Positions 37,835 to 49,358 of a stretch of DNA of 64,000 nucleotides are shown here, piece by piece (position 1 is the stretch's first letter; each line of letters starts with the position of its first letter). The notes under the pieces were generated by a model that worked only from the letters and a program-made list of their open reading frames with translations, was not told the origin of the DNA and made no database searches. Position numbers and translations under genes: made by a program. The DNA comes from Caprimulgus europaeus (Eukaryota; Chordata; Aves; Caprimulgiformes; Caprimulgidae), in contig OU015524.1 of assembly GCA_907165065.1 (NCBI GenBank), positions 30,504,795 to 30,568,794 of the forward strand. The letters are read 5' to 3'.

Positions 37835-38228
37835 AGGAGTAATTTTTCTAGTATTTGAAGTGTTTTTTTAAATTATCTTCTTGAAAACTTTCCACTACTC
37901 AAAGTACTAATTTAGCTCACAAACAAGTTTCCAAATACTAGAGAATAAGAGTATTTTCTTTTAATGAAGAGCAGTTCATTAGAAGCAGTCCATTAAGAGT
38001 TAATGACATTTTGATGCTAACAGATGAATCATGCTTTTCTCAGTGTATGAGGTTTCCTAATCATTAAGACTTGAATATGCCTGCTCAGTACTGTAATTCT
38101 ATTTTAAACACTTGGAGATTTAAGTGGCATTGTTAGCAATACCTTCCAGTGTGAATTACTGATTCAGTGGCAGGACGCAGGATTAGATTATTGCCATGAA
38201 ACAAGGGGTTGTGGGTTTTTTGTTTTGC

Positions 38229-38251
38229 TTTTTTTTTTTTTTTTTTTTTTT
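38229..38251. repeat. 23-base T run
   Basis: A homopolymer of 23 T. Length is likely to vary among individuals and reads. Confidence 0.85.
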
Positions 38252-38846
38252 CCTAAAACAGAGTTTGGTGACCTGACTGCCAGTAACTTACAATGGAAGG
38301 TAATAGTGAAAAGAAAAAATGTTTAAATATTTAAAGTCATCTGATATTTTTCTGGAGAAAGTTACAAGTGGTTGAATTATTATAATCAGAATACAAAATC
38401 TGACATATCTGAAATAAATGTCAGATTTCAAAGGTACTATTACACTTTACTTGTAAATATCTTTCCATTTGTGCTTTTTAAAGTGTTTTGAAGTAATATG
38501 CACTGATTATAGTTTCAACAGATTACTTGGAAACAAGATTCTAAGTTCTCTTTACTTATTTAATCAGAGATGGAACTTAAAATAGTTCTGTCTTAGACAT
38601 TTTTGCACTAAAATTTTGTTGGAATGCCCTGACCCCTGTTTAATGTTTTGTACCAATTATGAGTGCTCCCTAGTTTCTTTATCAGCTGCTACAGTATGTT
38701 ATTACTTACTTCTCTATGGCAGTGACCTGTGCGAGGTAGGGAACATTTTGGCTGCAAGTACAATAAACGTTATTCTTGTATGCTACACTAACCCTCCTAT
38801 TGATGTATTTTTCTGCTTGCTGTGCCTTGTTCTGGCTCTTTGTGCT

Positions 38847-38852
38847 AATAAA
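38847..38852 (+). promoter_or_regulatory. SOCS5: Candidate SOCS5 poly(A) signal
   Basis: AATAAA followed within about 15-50 nt by T/GT-rich sequence (gtatgttcagtgttatactt, tctgctctgtttttat), the expected downstream element. A second AATAAA lies 85 nt upstream at 38762. This is a good candidate for a proximal end of about 1.4 kb. Confidence 0.45.
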
Positions 38853-41327
38853 AGTACAGTATGTTCAGTGTTATACTTGTATATCTGCTCTGTTTTTATA
38901 GATTCACGTAACTTGTAGCAGTTAAGTGAATTTTTAGTAGGTTTTTCTTAGTACTTAGTATAGGTAATGCACAGATACTGTGCAGTTGCATATTGGTTGG
39001 TCAGCACACCATATTCCTGGTTTTTGTTACATGGTTCTCAGAAACCTAACAGTGTAAACCATTGAATAATGTTTCTGTAGTCTCTTCAAAGTAATGGACT
39101 TGTCTGCAGGCATAGAGCGTTTTAAAGTTTTTTGTAATGTAAAGGATAAATGTTAAGCAAAAAGTATTCTAAAACATTATTGATCCCCTGTAATGGTCAC
39201 TGAAGGTGTTTCAGCTTGTTGTATAGCTAACTGCTAAGCTTACTGTTTTGATACTCCCCACTGAGTAAGGAATGATTATTCCTATAAATTGACAGTACAG
39301 CAGTGGCATTTGTTCACTTTTAGATTATTTTAATAAATAGATGTACACACAAACTGGCCAAATGTCCTGGTTTTTGCCAAAGAATACTGTCAATTTATGT
39401 TGGGGTATTTTTTTAGTGAAAAACTTAGAGTGGAGAGGTGCAATTTCTGTTCTATCAAATATTTATCCCAAGCTATGAGAAACCAAAGTATTTGACAACT
39501 TCATCAGAACTTAAGTAATGTATACATTTATTTTGGTAGAGCTTAAAACTTTTGCATCAATGGTGTCGTCTTTTTTCTTGAACTCTCAATGCACCTGAAG
39601 GGGAATGATTTGAATAATTTTGTAATGACTGGAACAGCACTACATAGAAGCTCATACTGCAAGGGGTTAATCTGAAGCAGCCAGAAAGCACTTTAAAACA
39701 TGTGTTTATATGCTTGTGGAAAATCTGTGATCTTGTTATGCATTCTTTGTAGTAGCTTATCTTCTTTCATGTGTTAAAAGACTTCAACTGTTAAAATGGA
39801 GTTTTGTTTAGAATATGTAAATACTAAGTTTATGTAAGTATGTGTACAAATGTGCTAATGGTCACTTAAGTTTTGAATTGTGTGTGTGTGTGTCATTGGA
39901 TATGCAACTTCTGGTTTAAAGTCTGCTCTAAGCATAAAAAGAGGAAAAAAAAAAATCACCAGCATGAAATTGCACCCAAGTGTACCTTCACTGTGTCATT
40001 CTCACTGTTCCCTCAGTTGAATCTGAATTCCAGATGAGTTTACTTTAAATCTTGCTTTCAATATTAGTATCATACAGTCAACCTGCAACCAAGCTTTGTC
40101 CCAATGTAGGGACCTGTTTTATGTTTACACCTGTTGCAGTTGCTTGTCATAAACTAGCTGAGGAGATTCTAGCTGTAACATTATCAATGTGGTCAGGAAT
40201 ACACATTCATTTAATTTTTTATCATGTGGTGAAATCTTTGGAAAAAAAAAAATAAAAACTCCAAACCCTGATCTCAGAAAGTTTGCTCTTGCATTTGTGT
40301 AAATAAGTCTTTATGGAGAGCATTTATTGCTCCCTTAAAACATACAAAAAAGGAATTATCTATTTCTCTACAATTTTTTTAAAGCTTTGCTTCACTGAAA
40401 TATACAGAATAACTTGCTAGTGTGGTTATGCTAAAAATAATCACTTTTTAAATAGTAGTAGACTTGAGTGTTGACTACTCAAGTTGCAGTGTATTTCTTA
40501 GTAAACTTTCAGTTCTAAGGGCACTAAAATGTTAGTATGTTGAGAATGCAAGCAGTTGATTCCTCGGTTCTGTTGGAGGAGTATGCTTTAACTTTTAAGC
40601 TTCTGATTTTGTTCAGAAAATCTTATATGTGTCTTCAAAATAGTGCACAAGCCACAGATTATTTTTTTTTAACAATAGGATTAAATGTAATTAGGTATGC
40701 TGGCATGACTCCAATCTAATTTGGTTCCATGACAGATAAGAATTTGAGCTTCAATCTTGTCGAGTGTTCTTTTGAGGGGATTTGCATTTCTGCAGAAAGG
40801 GCTATAGAAAGGGCTGACTCAGCAGGATTATTTTGCAAAAAATCTTACAAAGATCTTTGACCATATTTGAAAAGAGCAGAGTGGTGGTGCTATGTGGGAA
40901 TTAAGATCTTTGAATACTTAGCACAACTTGGTGGTTTTGTTGTGTGTAAATACACACATCATTATATTTTTAGAAAGTCAGCAACAGCTCTAGTTTACCA
41001 AGATACAGAAATAAAAAAAAAAAATTGTAACTTCCATATAACATGTTACCTAACATTGAAAAATTATAGTGTAAATAAAACAGTGTAATTAATGCATTGA
41101 CCTGTAGTGCATGGAAGTTTTTTTACTATTAACTAGATCACTGTTTGTAGAACAGAATTACAATTTTAAAAATTAGGACATTAAATCAAAATCTTTTTAG
41201 AAATCTATCTTTATGGCCCTGTGGAGCTGGAGAAAAGCAACTACTGTATTTTGATCGTATGTGAGGGTCTACAGTTTGGATTTTTTAATCAGTTTTAAAG
41301 GCTTAACTCTTCTGAAAATACTCTTAA

Positions 41328-41347
41328 GGACATGTGTGCACATGTCC
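41328..41347. promoter_or_regulatory. Palindromic p53-family-like site
   Basis: GGACATGTG TG CACATGTCC has perfect 9-bp arms around a TG. Read as two adjacent decamers (GGACATGTGT and GCACATGTCC) it fits RRRCWWGYYY twice with one mismatch in each and no spacer, with CATG in both cores. Binding is a prediction only. Confidence 0.3.
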
Positions 41348-42400
41348 ATATAATTTACTTACCTGAATGAAAATTCTCTGAAGGAAATAAGTTAAAAAGC
41401 CATATTTTGCATTTATGTACTTTAAATTTTGTGTGTATTTGAAGACTTCTTGCTTACAGAATGATAGTCTTTAAATCAGAAGCATACAGTCTTTGAAAGA
41501 TTTGTCTGTGTACCTGTAGTGTTTGACAAGATGAATTCAAGCCTTTGCTAGGTGTCATCCTGACAATCACTCGCATCCTTAAGTCCATATTTACCTTAAG
41601 GTTCTTTACTACTTAGAAACAAGCAATGATTCTGAATTTCTGTGATACAAAACCAGTTTGCTTTAGTCTCCACGTGCAAGCCAAAATACTTGCAGAATGC
41701 TTTAAAGCTTGTCTGTGCGGCAGGGTTGCGTATGAGACTGAAGCTGTCAAGTTAGAAGTTGCTGAGTACAAGAGAGGTGAATCTGTAGGGAGCATGATTT
41801 TATTTATTTTTTTAAACCATTCACTTCTAAAATTATGAAAGCACTTTTTGAATCTCGTTTTCCTAAAGAGTTGTGAAATGATCATCCATGTGCCAAACCT
41901 TAGTCTGCAGGAATCTACATAGCTCCTACGTATACGTCAATAAGATGCCTCCAGGCATGTGTGCATTCATGGTCTTTTTTGGGAAGCTACCTGAAGTGCA
42001 CCAATATGGTGAGCATTAGGATGTTCAGATTCTAAAAAAAATTCTAACTTTTTGTCTGTGCATGGCATGCATTGCAAATAAAAGGACTATTTTATTTATA
42101 TCTTCAGCTGTATTTATATATTATAGCCAGTTGACTGGTCTGTGTTTTCCTGCTATTGCCACACTTGCCTAAACAGTTGTCTCCTGACTATGACCAAAGG
42201 AGATTTTTCTTTTTGTTCATAATTGCTTCTACAGTAGACAGAAATCAGGTCAGTTGGCTTTTAAAGTATTAACTCTTATGAAGCATGGTATAATACTGCT
42301 AATTGCTCTCCTTTTTCACAGTATTGATGTACATAGAATCATTTAGCTTGACCATGGGTTGCATCTACCAAATGCAGTTGACTTAAAATGTCTCAATTTT

Positions 42401-42467
42401 AAGCTTTTTTTTTTTTTTTGTTAAAAATGCTACTGATGAGGGCTTTGGGAAAAAAAAAAAAAAGCTT
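42401..42467 (+). repeat. U-tract/A-tract stem-loop in the distal 3' UTR
   Basis: AAGC followed by 15 T (42405-42419), a spacer of 30 nt, then 14 A (42450-42463) and GCTT. In RNA the arms AAGC-U15 and A14-GCUU pair over about 18 bp. It lies upstream of the distal AATAAA at 42881. Confidence 0.6.
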
Positions 42468-42880
42468 GATGTTTTCACAGCAAGATACATAAAGTAAATA
42501 TTTTGCAATGAGGTAAGAATCTCTCAAAGGTGCTTTTCAAGAACTTTCCCCCCTCTCACTATGTCTTAATTCAAGACTCTTAAACAAAAAAAACCAACCC
42601 AACCATCTCTTGATGACTTTAGCTTTGCAATCATCTTAAGACTGAAGATAAACCTGGTGCTTTTACTTACTTTGCTTGCATGTTGCCATACTGATTTAAT
42701 AATAGTTGTTTCAAGAAGCAAATCAAATTTTAAACCTGTTATTTCAATGAAGCATTGCCATTTCTTATTTTTATAAAATATTCCATTTACAAAAATTGTG
42801 TATCAATAGGATGTTAACCTGATACAGTCTTTAAATCTGTTGTTATCAAGGTAACTATTGTGTATGTGTTTTTCAAGCTG

Positions 42881-42886
42881 AATAAA
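42881..42886 (+). promoter_or_regulatory. SOCS5: Candidate distal SOCS5 poly(A) signal
   Basis: AATAAA in gctgaataaatgttcact, followed by further T-rich and GTTGTATTT sequence. If used, the 3' UTR would be about 5.4 kb and include all the regulatory motifs noted between 38.4 and 42.5 kb. A further AATAAA at 43949 cannot be excluded as a still longer end. Confidence 0.4.
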
Positions 42887-43599
42887 TGTTCACTTTGTAA
42901 ATTTACATTAAAGCTACAGCTGTTATCAGCTAGGTTTCTTACGGCCAACAAGTTGTATTTATTGAAGCTCCTGGCGCTTGACCCTTTTTTTTCCTGTCTT
43001 CAGTAGAAAAAAAAAAATACTTAATTGTGTATGTGTGATACAGCTCCTGTTGCAAATTTCCTTTTTAAGCACACAGCTACACTGACAAGCAGAAGCATAT
43101 CTCAACTTGCTTGTCTGGAGCAAAGCAACCTCTCTGATTTCTCAGCAGGAGTTGTAACTTGGTGGCATGTTGGCAGAGAGGAAGCAGAACTGGGTTTTGT
43201 TCTCTGAGCAGCCGTCACATTGAACGTGGTGTGTGCTTCCTGTGCGATAAGGTGTGTTAACTTTTGAGAGCCCTGAGAATTTTAATAGCTTTTGGAAGAT
43301 ACAAAAGTACTTGGCTGCTTTGTCACTTCTTGCTTTCCTACCTGTAGTTTTGCAGAAGCATGAAGAGATATATTTATTAAAATTGAATCTATGTAGTCAC
43401 CAACTGTATAAGCACTACTTTGTAATATCTTTATGGAGATAGCGAATTCCTACGTGATGATATTTAAACTGTTCTGGGAGAATGAATAATGACACTGTGG
43501 GCACAAATTAATTCAGATTGCACTATGAACTTTTTTACCAGAAGCCTTCATTCTTGCAAAAAACTATGCGAACCCTGCACAGGAAAACTCTAGCTTTGG

Positions 43600-43770
43600 T
43601 GATGCGCTCTTTGGGAAGTGTCCAAAAAAGCGGCACCCAGACGGTCCCTGGACCTTTTCCCGACATTCCAGTTGAAGGGCCCTGGCAGGCCCGCCGGGCA
43701 CTCGAGGAGCTGGCTGGCAAGCGTGCCATGCCCAGCGGCGCCCGATGCCAGCACCTTGTGTAACTGCGCT
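43600..43770. other. Isolated GC-rich block with several CpG sites
   Basis: A sharp GC-rich island of about 170 bp (agcggcacccagacggtccc, gcccgccgggcactcgagga) within AT-rich flanks. It supports open frames on both strands (plus 43518-43763, minus 43590-43916), neither recognisable. It may be a small regulatory element, an exon of an unknown transcript or an old insertion. Confidence 0.35.
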
Positions 43771-46700
43771 GGTTTAGGTCTCCCTGGCTTAGATGGTTTT
43801 AACCCGCTGCAGCTTAAATGTTTCTCCACCCTGCCTAATTTGTCTTTGTTATCTGGTTGCCAAACTGTCTTGCATCTTAATATAGTAAGAAAATAATGTG
43901 ATTTATGGCTACCCAACCAGTGTATTAAGTAATAGATGGCTCTGTCTTAATAAATGGGGTATAAACTACCATATTGTTTTCTTTTTATATTTGTCTGGGA
44001 GCAAAAGTTGTGGTTTTAATTAGTTTATGTTAAGTCTATACTGTAAATGCATATTTTCACAAATATTTAGTTGTCATACATGTCAAAGGGATAAGTAGTT
44101 AGATGAAAATAATTGGTAACTCATGCTTCTTCCAATTCTGTTGTATCTAAAATGCTTGAGTGAATAGATTGAGGCTGATAATTATTGTCATTTAGAAGTT
44201 TTATCACCCTCTGAAATCCCAGCAAGCTCTTAATTTAGTGAGACTTAAATCTCAAGGGTTTTTCTACCCTGTTGTGCGCAGAGTACTTGTTTTCATGACA
44301 TAAACTTGTGTATTCTAGAGCACAGCCCCCATGAGTACAAACCTGTGGAACAGATGTAGCTGTCATCCTGTAAACAGAGGGAGTTTCTCCTTTGTGCCTG
44401 ATGGGAGCTATTCCTGAAGCAAATTAGTGCAAACTCTGAGGATGCTGAAAACTGGGCAAGTTACAGCTGGGCACAACAACGGCTGTGGGACAAGCTGAAA
44501 AACTATTGTGGGCTGCTCTGTGGAACTATTTCAGGCTTCTGAATTTGTTAATTTATATATTTTCTAGAGCATTGCTCCTAAAAATGCATTTAGTCTAGGA
44601 TCCTTTGGTTGCCTTTATAGTTATAGATTCACTGAAACATACGGAAGGTTAATTGTCTTAAACTTGGCTAAAATAAACCCATCCTTGATTAACAAATGGA
44701 AGTTATGGGAAATAACTATTATAGGAGTTAAACTTATGGAAGAGATCATAATTAGTAAGTTATGATTAAGTATTTTGAGTATTTAGGTAAGGCAGATGCA
44801 GGTGCAGTATTTCCAAAGGGTTTCAAAACACCAGGTGGTCTGAAGCTCAGATTTCTAGAATCAGTCTCTTCTGTGTCGCTTTCCCTGGAGAAGGGAATTT
44901 TAGGGGTCTGTCTCAGAAAGCTGTTTGTGTTGTGACTTTACAGGATGTCAAATGTACACAGTTATCTAGGAAGAATATATAGATACATAGAATAAATATA
45001 GGAGAAGCCCTAGGACGAACATGGCTGGCCACGCTAGTACAAGTTGTGTGGAAAAGAATATATACCTGTAGTGGTGTTTCTTGGGCTTCTGATTGTCCAC
45101 ATAAGCATTTATTTGGTCACTGAGATCAAATGCTGAGAAGCAACACGAGAGCTTTCCACAGAGCAGAGATTCCTGAAGCAACGGTACCACTGCTGAACCC
45201 AGCGGGCCTGGACAAATGAATCCGCAAGAAGGATTCATGGTGTCCCTTCACCTCTGAAGCAGCTGGTGGTGTGAGCAGCGTTAGTATGGTTCCACATCTG
45301 AGCTTCCCGACAGTCAATGGCACAACTCAGGTGTGGGAGAAATAGCGCTGGCACGACCTGCTTGTGAGACTGTTCTCACTTTGCTCTCCCATCAGGTGTC
45401 AAGGTTGTGAGTCTTCAGTAGGGCTTTTGTGGTCTTCTCCTAAAACTTACCAAAATGAATAAAAATTGCTGTTTATAGGGACTCTGAGCTTCAGAGTAGT
45501 GTTAGTTGTAGCTCTCATCTGTTATGTTAGGAGGACTATGTAGATTTATCTCAGTTTTAAGAATGGGACGCAGACTTTGTAAGAAGGTCACAAAAAGCTG
45601 CTTGGAATCAGACTTGCTAGATGTGGGGTAAGTTGGACACGTTGCCACTCGCTAGCTTGGGTTTCCCTTTAGTGAAAGAAGAATGATGATACTTGATCCA
45701 TTTGTGAAATACTTTGCACTCTAGTGATGAGCAGTATAATAGAAGAACCAGTCTGTGTTATTTGGGAACATCTGCCACCCTTCCTTCACCCAGAGGTAGA
45801 CCCGAGATAGGTATGTGTCCACTCTCGGTATTTGTAATTGGTGGTTTTGCTCAAGTGATAACTGACTGCCGTGGACACAATATATGCAATATGCAGGTGT
45901 GTAGGGTACTGAGTGCCATACACGCTTTCTTTCCTAACCCAGCCCATTGTCTAGCTGTAGTTTGGGTTTTCCCCATGTAAGTGTTGTTTTCTCCTTGCAA
46001 GCTCTGTTGTGGAGACACACTTTTTGCCTCCTTGCTTCTGTCATTTTATTTCTTGTATCCAATCTGATAAGGCTGATAACCTGCAAGCAGCGTGCAAGGA
46101 GAATTTCCTGGCATGAGCCGATGAATTGCTGAGATTATTATCATCCTGCACTACAGAAGCACCCTGTTTTATTTATACACAGTTAGTCTTCAGTTTCATT
46201 ATGTGCCAAGAAAAAAGCCAGACTTTTCCTTCAAGTGATGGCTTATGTAACCATATGGGTTACTATGGGCGTGCAGATGTCTGATTCTTAAGCTGAATAC
46301 TTTTCTGCCCTAGCAGTGTTCGCTCTTAGTTCCTCTTCCCCAGTCTGGCACATGTGTTGTGTATTTTTGGTTGGAGGATGCTTTCACCCTTGTTCTTCTA
46401 ACTGTCCAGTTGAGGTGGAACTATCAAACTTTTATTTTTAAGTGAAAATTTACTTTCTTGTCTTTGTGGGCATGGCTGTGGCTTTAAGCTATTCCAGATG
46501 TGTCAGAGCCACTGCTGACCATCAGATGGGAACTGCCAGTGTTTGTGCTCTTCAGGAAAAAACAGTGGGAAGCATTCTGTGAGCAGGGGTTTTAAGCCAA
46601 GAGTTTGCAAGAAGCATCAACAGCTTCAGCTGTTTTTCTGGAAGATTTTAGCTTCATCTTGATTCCACACTTCAAGGAGTCTTAATCCTTATGCTGGGTC

Positions 46701-49309
46701 ACCTCAACTAGATTTTATTTTTTTTTTTACATTGGAGGGGAAAGGAAAAGAAGGGAAAAGGTACTTGTTAATAATTCCAGCACAAACTTCAAAAGAACCA
46801 TTTCCAAGACTGGTGTTTGTATCACTTTAAGACCTCCTGAATTTCTCAGATGTCTAGTGTCTCTCCCAGGAATTTAAGACTGGCACCAGCTCCAGAGATA
46901 CAGTTGCCCAGAAAAGTTGAGTAGTGCCCTGAAACACTACTTGGCTGTGGCTCTTGGTAGATGTCCTCGAAGTCACTTTCCAGCAGGTCATCACTTACTG
47001 CACAGAGCTTGCCCTAGGCCCTGGTTTCTGCCAGTTCAGACACTTTAACAAAGGTCCCATTTCTAATCCTTGTGTTCCTCCCGGGACCAATGCCATCTCA
47101 TGAAACAGCCTAAGAGGTCAGAGGCTCTAAATGTGGCTCAAACTTCCTTTGCTTCTTGAGGAGACCTATTGTAGGTGGAAAGAGAGGACCAGGCATGAGA
47201 GCTGATCCCCATCTTGGAGCAGACAGAGAAGTGGCTGACCCTGCTTTCCATCCCCTGCAGTTAGAGAGCTTTTACTGCCCTTCTTTAACCAAAAGTCTCA
47301 GATTCACAGAAGAAAATCTGGCTTGGCTTCTGCCTGAGTGAGCCTGTGGACCAAGTCCCTCTGTCCTAACAGGGCTGGTTCTGGCATCCCCCTTCTCAGA
47401 TTCAAGGTGAGAGGTTCTGGCCAACTGCCTTGGCTACGGGTAACTGAACAGGGCTCTCCTCAGGCTGCCCTCTCTGGAGCGCAGCGATAATGTCTCTGCA
47501 CCCATATCATGAGCAATTTGCACTCTGAGCAGCGAGCTGCCTTCAGTTTTGCACGAGGAGAATTTCTGCTGTATTATTGTCCCCTTCAGGTCATTTCAAA
47601 GGGCTTCTCTTGGTTTTCTCAAGACAACGTCTAGTCTCATAATATCCATTGTAACTTGAGTCAGTGATAGCTTACAATTTTGTTGTGCTACAGCAAGTTT
47701 TGTCAAAAAACAACTCAGCATTTTACTAATCAGTAACACTGATCAAGTAGGCAGTGATCAACATTCTGTTTCAGACCTGCTCACGGATTTTTAAATCAGC
47801 ATCTCCACTCAAAGCTCCATTCATTGCCTCAGTCCATGAGTCATATGGTCCTCAGCGCTAAATCATGGCTTTGCTTTTCTCCGTTGGGAGATACCCTAAT
47901 TAGCAGTAGAATGAATGCCAAAGCCAAGTAATTAGTGTCTCTGCCTGAAGTTTAGTCATCTCTTTTCCCCAGGGACATGTTCCTCCCTTTTCGTTCTGGC
48001 ATGCTGGCTGGTGTCTGAGCTTAGTTAAAAGTGTGTCTACAGCCCTCTTTGCTGCTCAAACACTATTTTTCTCCTTCATCCTGCAACAATTAGAAACCTT
48101 AAAGATTTAGAAACACTTCCTTTAATTCTCTTTTATTTTTTCCTTTCCCTATGTTATTTTAAATTCTCTTTCCTTGGGGGATTTTTAAACTGGTTTAAAC
48201 ATCTATGAAGATCAGATTGCTGAGCCCATAGGAACCATTCTGATGGCTGTCAAATCAGTCAAAGGGTGAGCAATACATGCCCTCACAGCTGACCCTCCCT
48301 GTGCTGTCTCTGTCTTGACAAAATTACCTTTTGCACTTGCTTTACTTTTGTATCGAGGTATTTCTTGTGCTAATTACTCTTGTTTTTTTCCAAAACAGCA
48401 GGTGTTCATATCTGCATCATCCCATTTTATCTTGGATATTGAGAAACTTTTGGTTTTCTATTTGAAGACCATGAAACTGATGGGAAGATCCTGTTACAAC
48501 GTAAGTCTAGGACTCAGCTGTTTTATCTAAAGGTTGTGGTACCAGAGCGCTGGTTGTGACACCACCTATAACAAAAGTGAGAGGATGGAAATATTAAATG
48601 TGGTTAAAATACCACCTACCAAAGCTTGGACAACTTGGGTGGACTGGATGAGGAAAGCAGCTTCCTGGAGCTGTGGTCACATCCTTGCTGAGGAGCGTGC
48701 TGATGTGAGGGCTTCCAGGTACCCTGCTCACTGCTCTCCTAAGGACTGTGAAATACTTCACCATGACGTTTGCTAGGATTCAGGGTGTAGCAGGGTTGTC
48801 TAACAAGTGAATAGTCTGTGGAAATGGATGTTGCTCCTGGAAAAATGACGCTTTCATGACATGTTCTGAAAATACATTTAATCAGAGTAACTTTAATGAG
48901 GGGGGGAAATACATACACTGCACCTGCTCCAGATACGAGGTAAGCAAAGTGCCTGCTGCTGGGCATCATGTAAATGGTGACAGGGTACTTGCTACAACTG
49001 GGATGTAGTAAATATGTGCCTTAACAGATAGATTTTTTTTTTAATTATTATTATTATTTTATTAATTAATTTTCTGAAAAATTTAAAGCTTACTGAAGTC
49101 ATACTTGAAGGGATACTTTTCTGTGCCAAACCAATTTCTTTGCATGAATGAGGGAACAGCTGGAAAACTTTAAGCTTTAAGTGCTTTTTGAACTCATCAC
49201 TAAATATGCAAAAGTAGTTTAAAACTTTGTTCCAGTATTTTCATGAACAGAATGACCTTCGAAAGCTGCATCTTCATTCTACAGTTTACTTAATCTAATG
49301 TACTCATGC

Positions 49310-49358
49310 ATGCATATATATATATGTGTATATATATATATATAAAATATATATATTC
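49310..49358. repeat. TA microsatellite
   Basis: Interrupted TA run (tgcatatatatatatgtg, tatatatatatatataaaat). Likely polymorphic and able to form cruciform or unwound DNA. Confidence 0.85.

Larger units (their letters stand above)
37482..42910 (+). other. SOCS5: SOCS5 3' UTR, distal end uncertain
   Basis: AT-rich sequence follows the stop codon with no other reading frame of note. Candidate polyadenylation signals are at 37814, 38762, 38847, 39332, 40251, 41074, 42077 and 42881. A UTR of 1.4 to 5.4 kb would result, and alternative ends are likely. The region carries GT runs at about 37520-37533 and 39881-39894, a 23-base T run at 38229-38251, six Pumilio-type TGTANATA motifs, and seed matches for miR-9 and the miR-17 family. 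Sequence alone cannot show which end is used. Confidence 0.6.
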
